NCBI GenBank assembly: GCA_013180625.2
Contig: SNVD02000251.1
Span: forward strand, 62,001 to 126,000
Source: Boswellia sacra
Taxonomy: Eukaryota > Streptophyta > Magnoliopsida > Sapindales > Burseraceae
Direction: 5' to 3'
Length of the DNA stretch: 64,000 bases
Both the position numbers and the translations under genes were made by a program. Shown here piece by piece: positions 24,551 to 37,030 of the stretch (the stretch's first letter is position 1; each line of letters starts with the position of its first letter). The notes under the pieces were generated by a model that worked only from the letters and a program-made list of their open reading frames with translations, was not told where the DNA came from and searched no databases.

Positions 24551-25210
24551 TGTTAGGAATGTGCCTTAAGAGTGATGAATTTTTCTGTAAAATATAAAGC
24601 ATTATTAATAAATAAAGTTGTTGTTATTTATGCCCAAATATGATTATATCAATGACTAAAGATTCTAGAGTTGTCTATTGATAAAATTCTGTAGATATGA
24701 GACATAATTTTGTCATAGCTTAAAACTAGTTCATAACCTATAAACAAAAGCTGGGCACTTTGTTTGGACAAGTTTATTATGTAGCTTGTCTTCAATGGAA
24801 AAATGGTGAGTGTCTCACCATTTGAAGTAGAAACCTTAGGACAAGAACACTTGTGCATTATGAATGCATTGAGCATATACCACATAGAAATTATCCATTT
24901 GGTGGAAATACTGTAACTGAATATGAATTTTTACACCCAAGCACTAAAGGCATTCTTACATTAATCTTGAGTGAGTATTGTACCTTTAGGATATAGGCTT
25001 TAGTCTTTGATTAGAATAAAAAGTGAGATCTAAAAGAGTAAGGTCAATACCTTGGCTAGTTGGCATTGTAAGATCTATCTGCTAGTAGACACTATACCAT
25101 AGATATGGAATTCATGACTATGAAAGGACTGCAGAATACCACATTGATGGTTTTATAAGGCTTTATTTAGAGAATGTTGGCCGAATGTTTAATGAAAGTT
25201 TCTCATCGCT
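24551..25210 (+). mobile_element. Partial LTR, plus orientation
   Basis: Starts TGTTAGGAATGTGCC and is alignable to the LTRs at 23960 (minus) and 32988 (plus), for example through ATAAACAAAAG-TGGGCACTTTGTTTGGACAAG and GCACTAAAGGCATT. It ends where repeat-R-type sequence (CATAAGCAAAATTC) begins, so it is truncated. Confidence 0.65.
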
Positions 25211-25489
25211 TTGAAACCATAAGCAAAATTCTAATGCTTACAATTTGCCTCCTACTTCAGCAGGGGTTTACTAAACATAAACATTAACAACTACTTCACC
25301 TTTTTTTACCTTTACTAGGCTAGAGTCTAGATTCCTTGCCTTGCGATAGCCTTTTTGGAGGTTGTCAGCTCACACTTAATGACTTTTACACCATCGGATG
25401 ACTTTGAAGATGATCTTACGTTGCCTCATAGTTTTTAAGGTGATCTTACATCACCTTATAATTTGGTTGCATATCTTACAACTTTTATT
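25211..25489. other. Repeat-derived spacer
   Basis: Contains CATAAGCAAAATTC-AATGCTTA, also found at about 30770. The rest is unclassified and no gene is supported. Confidence 0.4.
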
Positions 25490-26300
25490 GTGCATCTCTT
25501 CTAAATTGTGGTCTTCTATTCTTCAATATGATGGTCCTTAATTCATCAACATGATAGTTGTCATCCTTTTGACATGGCAGTCCTCATCTCTTTGATATGG
25601 TGGACATCATCTCTTCAAAATGGTGGTCCTCATCTCTTTATCATGATAGTTCTTTATCTTTTCAACAGGGTGGTCTTCATCTTTTCAACATGGTGGTCCT
25701 TATCTCTTCATTACAATGGCCTTCATCTCTTCATCACAATAGTGCTCATCTATTTAACACGGTGGTTGTCAACTCTTTAATAAGGTGATCTTTATCTCTT
25801 TAACATGGTGATGTTTATCTCTTGAAGATAGTAGTCCCTATCTCTTCATTACTATGGTCTTCAGATCTTCTTGATATGGTGGTCTTTATCTCTCAACTAA
25901 TGGTCCTTAATTCCTTAACTGGTAATCTTCAATCTGTCAACTGGTAGTCCTTAATCCCTCAATTGATAGTCTTTATCTCAACTGGTGGTCGTCAATCCCC
26001 TAATTAGTATCCTTCATCTCAATTGGTGGTCCTTAGTACCTCAACTTGTAGTCCTCAATCCCTCAATTGATAGTCTTTATCTCAACTGGTGGTCTTCAAT
26101 CCCCCAATTGGTATCCTTCATCTCAATTGGTGGTCCTTAGTACCTCAACTGGTAGTCCTCATCTCTATTAGTAATCTTCATCTCAACCTGTGGTCCTCGA
26201 ATCTTCATGATGGTCTTCAATTCTTCTTCACGATGCTCTCAACTTTTCTTCATAATGTTCCCAACTTTCTTTATGATGGCCCTCAATTCTTTACTTTATT
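25490..26300. repeat. Diverged minisatellite, unit about 25-27 bp
   Basis: About 30 imperfect copies of a unit like TGGTGGTCCTCATCTCTTCA, with variation mainly in the ACATGG/AACTGG part. It also has higher-order structure: a block of about 105 bp beginning CTCAATTGATAGTCTTTATC at about 25957 recurs almost unchanged at about 26062. Short frames through it are repeat by-products. Confidence 0.85.
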
Positions 26301-26639
26301 GATGATTGAACTTTGATATTCCATTAAGTATTAAGGTTTATCCTTCAAAAAATTTTCTAAGCCAGTCATTTTGTCTCAAACTCTTGTATTTGATCTTAAT
26401 TCTGCCAAATTTTATCAAATTGTCATGTAAAAGAAAGGATTTCATTAAAAATCAACCAACGTCCAAATTGGACTTATCTTCGACACGTGTCTACGGTGGC
26501 CCACTCAAGTGATATAAACGCTTCTTTTTTCCTTTTAACTTTTATCTTCAAAAGAACATTGCTTAAGCTCTCTCAACACTTAGCACTTCTCTTTGTCTTC
26601 TTCAAACAACTTTTATAATGGCACAACCTCAACCTAGAA

Positions 26640-27170
26640 AGAGTTGTCTTATAGAGATTAACTTAGATACAAAGCATCTAACACATCATCTTAAATTGTG
26701 GTCATATTGAGACTAAGTAGCCTAATCCAAGCAATCTACATATCAAGCCAAGTTGGTGTCTTATCAAGATTGAATTACTTGATTCATGCGATCTGCACAT
26801 CATGCCAAGTTGATGTCTCATCAAGACTAAATATCCTAACCTAGGCAATCAGTACTTCATGCAAAGTTGGTGTCTCATTGAGATTGAACAACCTGATCTA
26901 GGCGATCTGCATATCGTGCCAAGTTAGCATCTCATAAAGACTAAGTAACCTGATCTAGGTGATTTGCACATCATATGAAGTTGATATCTCATCGAGACTA
27001 AATAGCTTGATATAGGCGGTCTGCACATCGTATAGTTTGAGTTTGGTTTTATCGAGGCTAAATTACCGAAGCAATATGATTTTGCATATTATGCTATTTA
27101 AGTCTAGTCTCATTGAGATTGAATGACTTGATCTAGATGATCTACATATCGTGCCACTTGTTCTTAGTCC
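26640..27170. repeat. Tandem repeat, period about 59 bp
   Basis: Eight or nine imperfect units of the pattern GCCAAGTTGGTGTCTCAT / CAAGACTAAATA-CCTGATCTAGGC / GATCTGCACATC. The clearest units start at about 26748, 26807, 26866 and 26925. The sequence of the unit is unrelated to the minisatellite before it. Confidence 0.85.
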
Positions 27171-28339
27171 TATACTCCACTAGGGATGGGATTTGAGTCA
27201 ATTTGATGCTTCTTTAAGGATCAGATATGGTTTGATTTCCTAAATGTCTTGAGTCCCTTCTAGATCATGATGCCAGTTCCAACAAATTTCTAAGCTTCTC
27301 TGTTAAGGATTTCTTGTCCATTCTGGTTCATGTTTTAGCTTCTCAATTTCATGCTTCAATTGGAGTCAAATTTATTTTTGTGCTCTATTAGGCATTTCTT
27401 GATTTGATATTTATGTGTTGTTTATTTTGGATTGCATTTGAGGAAGGTCATTTCTTGACTGTAATCTATTTTGGATGTCATTGCAATTATGCATTCTGAC
27501 TATTTCAAACTCCATTTTAGTTCTAGAAAATCCTAGTCACTTTTTGACTGTATTCCACTTGTGGCTCTTCATTTTATCTATACCTTGTCTTTTCTAGATC
27601 TAGGAGAGTTAGTCTTTTTTCTTCTACCTCTATTAGTCTTAAAGGGGTTGATCTTTCTTCTTCTATAAATGCCCCCAATATTTGACTGAATTATGTCTGT
27701 GTTATGCTTTCTAGAAAAAAGTTCTATTAGTAAATTCAATGGAGTGTGCAAGGATTCTTATCACATTTGGAGGAGCTGGTCCTCTTTCTTTTGTAACTAC
27801 CCCAACATGCTCTAAGACTAAATTGACCCTCAGGAACCTGCCATCGATTAGTAATATACTATTATTAGCAAATCTCAGCTTTCACATCCACTCCAAGGTT
27901 TATCTTCTTGATTTTTGCTTTTTCATGTCCATATTTCAGCTTTTTCCAACTTTTCCAATCTTTGCTTGTCTTTGTAGAATTATGTGATACATCTATGCGA
28001 ATGTTATGTATGTGTGCTTCTATGTCTATATGCTTATGTTAACTTTGCTTATGTTTCTTGGGCTAGGCAATTACCAACAATGATTAGTAAGGTGTTGACC
28101 GACTCTAAAGTGAGATGTAGGAAGAGGAGACTGGGGGACAAGGTTCTAATAAGTAGTAAACATATGGAAATACTAGAGGTGACCCAATTGATGGGACCTA
28201 AGAATGAAGGCAGTCTAAGACACTTTGATTGTATTTTCAAGACTTTTTTGGTATTGGGGATTTTTGGTGTTAGCCATTCTTTGTTTTGGCTATATGTTTA
28301 TAGTCTGTAAGTAGATGACTTATGAAGCTCAATCTTATA
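27171..28339. other. Repeat interior, no gene supported
   Basis: Pyrimidine-rich sequence with short open frames on both strands. None shows a domain or splice context. It is probably the interior of the repeat-R element. Confidence 0.4.
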
Positions 28340-30750
28340 TGTGAGCGAGGCTTCCATCCAACTTCAAATGATTACAACCTTGACCCTGTTTTCCAAGACC
28401 TTTTAAAATTTGGGAGCAAAATGGGACAAGTCACAAAGACAAGCCGAGAGATCATGGAGTCGCCAACAGGGAATAATTGTGAGAAAATTTAGTGATGATA
28501 ATCCAATCCCTTGCTTTTGGACCTATACTGCTTTCACCCCTTCAGAGAAGGGTTCAAGAATTAGGTAGTGATTTTCAATCCACCAGTTTGAAGTTCGGCC
28601 TTTACTAAGGTTTGTTAAGTTCAAAGTTTTAAGTTACTAATGGTTATCCATCTTGATCCTCATTCCAATTAATGCACGCAACCAATTTTATCTTTTTATT
28701 ACGTGTAAGGTGAAGTAGAGTATATACATCTTTAGGAAAAGGAAGGAGAATATAGTACATTTCCATTCAAACATAGGAGAAGCGAAAGAGCATTAAAACC
28801 ACTCTCTATAATTAATGCAAATAAATATCCAAAAGAAATAAAATCAAAATAAAGTTATCAAGCATCAAATCGACACTTTCAACAATCAACTAGATCCCTC
28901 ACCATCAATTGTTAGTCCATCCATACTTCATAACTTCCAAACCTCTATAATCTCAATAAACTCCCAAATGTGAATCCCTTACTAACAATTGTGAGTCCAT
29001 CCATATTTAATTCCATACTTCCAAAGTCTCAATTCAATCTTCAAATCTCCAAAATTGGTTTGGCAGCACTAATTGTGAGTCTACTCGTCATCAACACTTC
29101 AAAATACATCATAGACCACTAAATTCCAAAATGGATTCCTCACCATTAGTTGTAAGTCTATCCATTATCAACACTTCAAAATCACAATCAAAATACCAAG
29201 ACCCAAAAATGAGTTCCTCACCATTACTTGTGAGTCTGTTCATCATTAATCTAACACGTCTTTGCAAAATACTCGTTCATCATTCAATAACACAAACTCC
29301 TAAATTTGGATTACCTACCACCAATATGAGTCTATCAACTCCAATATGCACCATTCAATGATCAAGCTCCCAAGAATGGATCTTCCATCACTAATGTGGA
29401 TCCATCCATTCTCAATTCATCACATTCAATTAAATCCACACTTCTGAGCAACATTTCATCATCAAGAATTCAAATGGAGTCAAATTTGAGAAATAGTCTC
29501 TCAACATCAATATGAGTCCACCTAGCCTTCACTAACTTCCATACCCATACTAAATTATATCATGCAAAATTAAATTCTCAACATTCAATCAAGGTAGAAC
29601 ATGAAATCAATCAAAATGAAGCCCTATTTAACTCATATCTTTTAAAGCAAACTCAAATCAACAAAACAGAAAGTTAATCGTGAGAAATTTAAAATTACAG
29701 CCCTTTAATCCATAAATATAAAGCATTAATTCAAACTCATATCCAACTAATCGTCTCAAAATTGAGTAATTAAACAAAACAGAAAAATAAGAGGATGAGA
29801 TGAAAGCATGACAGTCCAACAATTCATTCAAAATTAACATCTAAACATCCTTTAATTCAACTAGAATTATAAAATTAAACAAAATTGATAAAATAGAAAA
29901 TTAACATGACAAATTCTAATATTGCAGCCCACTAAATCATGCTAAACAAGATTATAAATTCTCCATTTAATCATAGAAATTCGTATCAAATATGTCCATA
30001 ATAACCATTCTAATTTATCATACTAACTCCATAAAAAAGAAAACAAAGAATGTATAGCATTATACCAACCAAATATATCTAACATGCAAGACTCATTAAA
30101 AATCATCATGAAATCAAAATATCATACAAAAAGTCCTCTGCCCACATAATATAAATTTGTATTTTAATATAAAATTATATGAAAAAATAAAATAAAGAAA
30201 TGTGGAAGAGAGAACTATCTCAAAAATATTAAAATCAATCAAATACAAACATAGAAAAAGATAGCAATAAAGTTATTACCCTCAGGCTAACCTTTTCAAG
30301 GTGGAATTCGTCTTCAAAATCTCTCAAATCTCACAAAAATCTCTCAAATCACACAAAAATCTCTCAAATCAATTGTATATTTTATTTTTAATTGTGTTTC
30401 TCAAGTGTTTCAAGCAAGGATTCTTCAAGAATTTGTTTTAAAATGAGTCCAATTTTTTTTTAATATAAAAAATCAGTTGAAAATCGAGAAAAATTCCTAC
30501 CCAAAAAAAAAAATCAACTTATATAAAAAATTCAAAAAGGGACATGCATTGTGAGTCTGCACCTATGGCAGCTAGCTTACACCACGCATCCTTTAACTTC
30601 TAAATTTTGCATTTTTATCCTCAGTTTCTTCACTTCAATGATTCAATCCCTATTTCTGATTTTTCTTCATTTTCACCTCAATTTAGATTCTTTCTAAACA
30701 TCTGAGTGTCTTTTTTAATTGAAATTCCACTTTGATTGATATTTCTGTTT
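28340..30750 (+). repeat. Dispersed repeat family R, copy 2, with about 80-bp tandem array
   Basis: The head TGTGAGCGAGGCTTCCAT matches copy 1 at 12125. From about 28880 to 29520 a diverged tandem array repeats roughly every 80 bases around the motif TCACCAT-AATTGTGAGTC-ATCCAT (near 28901, 28983, 29063, 29140, 29219, 29308, 29386 and 29499). Three copies of CTCTCAAATCACACAAAAAT follow at about 30325-30380. No coding region is visible. Confidence 0.65.
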
Positions 30751-31564
30751 ATCGTCATCGGGCTTAAAACCATAAGCAAAATTTCATGCTTATACTATAT
30801 CTTTGGAGCAAATTTTAGTCTTTAATTGAAATTGTACTCTATCATCAATTACCACGTGATGTGGTATTCAAAATCTATTTATGATGTCCTTCTTAGTAAA
30901 CTCACCACCTACTTTGCCCCTAGTTTATTGAAAGATCAAGTTGCCCATTAGAAGTTGACGATTTTATTTCTTCTCCATTGACGTTGATACTCTATGCAAC
31001 AAATGGCCAGAGCAACAATGTCCCTTGCAACTCCATCAAGGTTGATGAATCAGGTCTCCATAGATTTGGTATGATAACATCTTTTCTTAGCCAAGAACAT
31101 CCCTGTCTCCTGGTTTTCTTGGCCAATGTCAACCTATAACTGAGATTGCCCGTAGTATAAAGAATTTAATGTTATTTGGTATCTTCCAAGTTTGCTTGCA
31201 CTTCTTGATGGATCCTAAAATGCCTCAACTCAAAACATCTTACAAATGGTATGAAAAGTGCTCAAACACCAACAGAATATACACAACAAATTCCCTTAGG
31301 CTTTTGCTATTCTTTAAACACAACAAAGCATGCAAGTTGTGCCTCAATTTGATTCATAATTAGATTCCCCAAAGATTTCTCAAATTTAATAGCTCCTGGG
31401 GAATACGACCACATTGTGATTGTTTAGGGCTTCAATTCTAATTTTAGAATCACTTCATTCAAGATTCTTCGTGTGTATGTGTAGAAGCTAGTAATCAATC
31501 TCAAAAGATATCGAAACAAAAGGACTACCATAGGCTTGTTTTTCACACCACTCCCCTATGAGAA
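30751..31564. other. Repeat-associated spacer
   Basis: Begins with the CATAAGCAAAATT motif also found at 25217. No gene is supported. Confidence 0.4.
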
Positions 31565-32987
31565 GGGCTTTCATCCACCAGAGTGGTTGTGACCTTAGCA
31601 TTGCTTTTCTAAGTCCTTGTGGGAACTTAGAGGGCCAGAATAAGTCAAGTCACAAAGAAAAGACTCGATGGTTCATAAGGAGTAGCCACTCAGGTAAATA
31701 ACCATAGGAAAAAAATATGGATAATAGTAGTCTGATCCACTATTTTGGAGATCCATGAACTACCTTCACCCTTTTAGAAATGGATTTCGGAGTTGGTTAC
31801 AAAACTTTGTTCTGCCTGGACAAAGTTTGGGCTCTATTAGAGTCTACTGAGTTTGTTTGTTCTAAACCACTAAAATTGGTGTTGATCCTAAATTCATTTT
31901 ATGCAATTACATGTGAGGTGAGACAATTTATATGCATCCATAGAAAGAGGGAGGAGAATAGAGTTACATTTCCTTCAAACATGAGGGAGTCAGGATAGGA
32001 TTACAACAATTTCTTGAATAATAATGTAAAAATAAGAGGAGATAAAATAGAAACAAATCCTAACTAACACTCTAAAACATGCAAATAAGATAAGTAAATA
32101 AAGCAGATATAAAAGCAATGAAATAATAAGCTAAGTAGCTAGAGGCATAGAAATAAAATATTGAATTAAACAAACAAGGCAATCAAAACATCATAGAAAC
32201 ATGATAAATTATAATAAGAAAAGAAACATAAATAATCACAAAACATGGCAATAACCATAAGAACATCAAACAAAACGACAAATGAGAATTTCTCAAAGTG
32301 GCACTTGGTCATCCTTTCCTTATAGGCAATGAGTAAGCACATTACTCAACAAACACGATTGTGAAATGAAATAAAAGAACAAGAAGAAAGAAAGAAAGAA
32401 AGAAAGCTAGGCACAAGTCACACGGTTCAATCATTCAAAATGAGATTTTATCAAAGTGATGGCTCCCTATCAACAATTATGAGTCCATCATCACTCATCA
32501 ATTCTCATAAATCAAAAAGAAATACAAAAAGAGTAAAGATAAGAAATTAGATTGGATGAAACAACACACAAACAAATAATAGACTACCATAATCATAGAG
32601 CATCACACAACAACAACACCATCCAACAAATCAAACCACATAGCACCACCATCTAGCAATACCACCATCCATATTTGGGTTGCCTTGAACTCATTTTTCT
32701 TTTTAAAATAAATTGGTTTGAATGACTATTGGTGGTGGTGATGGATCTGACTGTTGGGTTTGGGGTGATGGCATTAGCTATGGATTCTCTTCACAATCCA
32801 GCCCTTCCATTTGCTCTCCTCCATTTCCGATAAGGGGACGAAGTACCTGATTCATCATCCTACTAATCTCACATCTGTAACACAAAAAAAAAAAAAAAAA
32901 TCCAAAAACTACCAATCCAACCACCAATCTCATATCGGCACCACCATAAAAATACCCTTGAACCATTATAAACTAGCCACTAATCTC
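31565..32987 (+). repeat. Dispersed repeat family R, copy 3
   Basis: Same order of blocks as copies 1 and 2: CTTTCATCCACCAGAG, CTAAGTCCTTGTGGGAACTTAG, GTAAATAACCATAGG, GGAGAATAGAGTTACATTTCC. It includes a GAAA microsatellite at 32382-32405, one or two ATTATGAGTCCATCATCACT-type units and a poly-A run at 32882-32900. Confidence 0.6.
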
Positions 32988-34560
32988 TATTAGGTTATAA
33001 CCTAAAAGTTAGTTATTTTCGAAAATGAATGAATTCTTGTATGAATAAAAGCATGTTTTATTCTATCATATGCTAATATGATTAAAGAGTTTAATCTTAT
33101 TAATTTCTAAATGCTCTAGAGCTTGTATATTGATAAAGTCTCTGTATATATGAGACATATATGAGACTCATACCTTTATCATAGCTCAAAATTTAGTTTG
33201 CAATCTATAAACAAAAGTTGGGCACTTTGTTTGGACAAGATTGTTGTGTTATTTGTCTTAATGAAAAAATGAAGACTTTAAGATAAAGACACTTGTGCAT
33301 TATGAATGCACTGAACACATGGGCCACATGGATTTAACTATTTGGTGGAAATACTTAATGGAATGTGAATTACCACACCTCAGCACTAAAGGCATTTCTA
33401 GCTTAATCCTGAGTGGGTAGTATACCTCTAGTATATTGGCTATGGCCTTTGACTAGAGTAAGAAATGAGACCTAAAAGTGAAAAGTCAAAACCTTGGTTA
33501 GTTAGGATTGTAAGATCAGTATACTAAAGAACATTATACCATAGATACGGAATTTATGACTTTGAAAGGACTGTAAAGTACCACCTTAAGGGTATAACAA
33601 AGTTTTGGATGATTAATCTTGGCCAAGTATTTAATGATGGAAGTTTATGAAACTAAGATTTAATTTTACTAAATCTTGAATTGTTCAAATGGTGTAAAAT
33701 TGGTATCAATGATCAAGATGTAATTGGAGGATGGGCTTAAAGAACAATTTAGTCATATTAACTTATTAAGCTTTCTGATAAAAACAGAGTATTTAATTCA
33801 AGAGTGCAAATATGGACCTATAGTAGAATGGGCTAAAGTTAATGAACAAGGTCTACTATAATTATAAGATAATAGGGTGTTAGGTTTGGTTCATTAGAGG
33901 TTGTAATTAAACATATTGATTAAGGTCCCCTGGGTAGCTATTTAAAGAAATTGGACTTGGACTAGATTGAGAGATATAATTTTAAGCTAAGTTATGCTTG
34001 TTACAATAGGCCTAATTACTTAGTTAAGCAAGTGATGGCTTTTTGTATGTTTGGGGCCTGGTAATTAATTAAAGAGTTTTAATTAATTAATTTGGCTAGC
34101 TAATTAATTAGATTAATTACTAAATGGGCTTAGATATGGGTCTAACCCAATATTAAATGTAAAACCTAGCTTAGAGATGTTATAAAAGCTACAACTAATT
34201 AAGATTACGGTAAGAATTTTGGATGTGACATCTCTTATAGCCAAAAAAAAAAAATTGCAAACCCTAGTGTGAGATACTAGGGTTGGCAAAAAAAAAAAAA
34301 AAACATAGAGAGCAAACAAAGAAACTAAAAATGCAAAATAGGGGTCACGTTCTAGACTCTTATTCTTATAGTTTTCTCTTCTCGATCATCAACACTAACC
34401 AAGCACTCTCTTTTTAGTTTTGAAGGATGCCCACTCATCATGTATGGTGATCATCACAACCAAACCTAGGAAACTGATTTGGTTTAGAAAAGCTTCCTAA
34501 AGCCATCAAAGACATATGCAATCAAAAATTGCTCAATGCCTAATTCAAAGAGTCTTGGAG
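32988..34560 (+). mobile_element. LTR copy, plus orientation
   Basis: Begins at about 32988 and aligns to the LTR at 24551 (plus) and to both halves of the interrupted LTR at 19409-23960 (minus), for example GGGCTTAAAGAACAATTTAG against the complement near 20245. The right end is not sharply defined. Poly-A runs at 34240 and 34290 are internal. No ORF is supported. Confidence 0.6.
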
Positions 34561-35059
34561 TTGTTCCACCTTTACTTGAAGAGTTCGGCCTAGTCTCCTG
34601 GATGCACTACCATAAAAAATACCTAAAAACCACCATAATCCAAACATCAAATTTCATCCCTATACCATCACAAAAAAATATACCCAAAAACCACCTCAAT
34701 TGAGCCATCAAATTCACCTTTATACTTTCACAAAAAAATAGCCAAAAAAAAGGCAAGAGGAGGTGTAAGAAGTTATGCCAAGAAGGGAAGAGGAGGATAA
34801 GAAGGCTTTTTGAGAAGATGAAGAGAGGGATTTTGTTCAGCACAAGTAGAGGCATCGATGTAAGGGGAGTTTGAGAGAAAGTCACTATGAATGTTAGTTT
34901 GGAGTAAAAAAAATGGTTATCAAATTTTTTTCATTTGGGTGAGAAGGAGAAGCGAAAGAGAGATAAAGTGATAGAGAATTTCAAAAAATTTATGTGCAGA
35001 AGAAACAAAAGAGAGGTGACGTTTGTGATTGTGTGAATTAGTTATAGGTAGAGATTGGC
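34561..35059. other. Intergenic sequence
   Basis: Two imperfect copies of CCAAAAACCACCTCAAT-like sequence near 34620 and 34690 (period about 70). No gene is supported. Confidence 0.4.
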
Positions 35060-36070
35060 TTAAGGTGTGGAACTGAGGTTTCCATCCCACCCCAAGTGAT
35101 TTGGGATCTTGGCACTACTTTCTAAGTCCTTTTCAAAACTTAGGGGAAAACGGACAAGCTATGAAGGCAAGTTTGGAGATACATAGAGTCGCCACCTGGG
35201 AATAACCATGAGAAAATTAAGTGATTGCAATTTGGTCCCTTGTTTCTAGACCTAAGCTACCTTCACCTCTTTATAGACGATTCGAGAAGTTAGACACGAA
35301 CCTTTAGTTTGCTTGGATTTAATCCCGCCTCCACTAGGGTCTACTTAGTTCTATGTTTTAAAGTATTAACATTGTCCATCTTAATCCTAATTCCATTTTG
35401 CACACAACCAATTTTATCTTTTTTCTTTTTTTAATTACATGTAAGGAGTTAGCAATTATATACATCCATAGAAAGACGAGGAGAATAGAATTACATTTTT
35501 TCATGAAACTTAAGGGAAGGAATGAGGATTACAATGATTTATAAGTAATTTGAAAAATAAAGGGACGTAATAATCCTATCTAAAATTCCAAATCATGCAA
35601 TTGAGATGTAAATCTAGCAATTAAATAAAGAAAAGTAAAGAACTAAACACAAATTAAACAAAGTGAAAACAATGCAAATCAAGTAGTCGTTAAAAGAAAT
35701 GAGATAAAAAGGAGTCATGTGATCACATGGGTGCTTCCCACTTGACACACCAAAGTAGTGGTCATTATAAGCCTACATGCACTCATCAAACTCAAAAGAG
35801 AATGTCAGAAGGAAAGAGGGTATAAATTATCACAAATTAATTAGAGCAACTACCTCACATTAACATAAACAACATAAAGAAATTTGGAGTAAAGTGAATG
35901 AGAAGTAAGGTAAATCAACAAAAAAATAAGGAGGCGACGTAGAAGTAAAGAGAAAATTGCATAAAAGATGATTAAGCAATATATATAAACAACATGGCAT
36001 AAAAGACAAGCAACAGAAGGTAACAAGAAAAAATTAGAAGATAAAGAAAGGATATATTGAGCTAATTTCA
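35060..36070 (+). repeat. Dispersed repeat family R, copy 4
   Basis: GAGGTTTCCATCCCACC is followed by the same block order as the other copies (TTTCTAAGTCCTT, GAAAATTAAGTGAT, CACACAACCAATTTTATC, GGAGAATAGAATTACATT) and an A-rich tail. No coding region is visible. Confidence 0.6.
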
Positions 36071-36829
36071 TATTGCTTAGAAAGTAATAGGATAGGACTT
36101 AAGAGCACTATATCAGGAGTCTTAGTCTTCGGTTGTGATCAATCTAAGAAGCGTCAAACTTAGTTGTCCTGGTCATTAGAGATCATTTATATTTAATTAA
36201 TTAGAGAGAGAGATTTACATTCCTAGAGATTGAGAAAAGTTGTAAGAAGATTTTGCGATATAATTGAATTCTTTCTTTGCTCCAAAAAGGTTTCCCTCAT
36301 TGAAAGAAGGTTTGATCACGTATATTTTGGAGCACATTGATTTATTATTATTTGCTTATTATTTTTATTTCAAATTTACTCTATGATAGAATATTCAGAA
36401 CACATACAAGAGTATTTATTTTGTAGCAAAAGCAAATTGTTTTTAATTTTTAAGTAATATGAGCTCAGTGATTGGATTCATCCAATGGGTGAACTCTTTT
36501 GTACAAGAATCTATTAACTCTGCAAATTTGGAATAGTAAGAGCCATATAAGATTAAAAAATTAATGTTGGACTCTTGTCTATCAACTTAATAAATATATT
36601 ATTAAAACCTAAATTACTAAGCAATCTAGTTTTTGAATCTCTTTTATTATATACGTCAAATTTTTAAAATGCTTAATAGTTATTAGTACTTAATTTTTCA
36701 AGAAAAGTAGTTTTTTAATAAGATTTTTAAAAATTTTATATAAATTTTATAAATTTTTCTTTTAGTTAAGAATATTAGTCAAGATTAATGGTATAACTAT
36801 TTTATCAATGTATGAGAAAAATATCTACC
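36071..36829. other. Upstream flank of the subtilase gene
   Basis: AT-rich sequence with no gene. It presumably contains the distal promoter of the gene that follows. Confidence 0.5.
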
Positions 36830-36837
36830 TATATAAA
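36830..36837 (+). promoter_or_regulatory. Candidate TATA box
   Basis: TATATAAA lies about 195 bases before the subtilase ATG, which leaves room for a 5' UTR of about 165 bases. Supported by position only. Confidence 0.45.
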
Positions 36838-37030
36838 CTAAGTACTAGAATAGACAATTTTAAAGTTTGACTTAAATTATGCAACACCACACAGTTATCG
36901 AAAAGGTTTCATTTCCCCAACAAAATGAAAGAACTGTTTCCTCCTAAAGATAGGCAAAATAGATTTATAAATGTCAGAGCCATAAGCATTTCTCTTCAGG
37001 GAGATACCTGTAGAGATAGACAAAGAAGCC

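Noticed and set aside
25574..25788. Open frames of 60-68 codons in the minisatellite
   Set aside because: They arise because the repeat unit lacks stops in two frames; there is no domain or splice context.
32884..32900. Poly-A run as a retroposon (SINE/LINE) tail
   Set aside because: No upstream SINE promoter boxes, LINE frame or target duplication could be seen.
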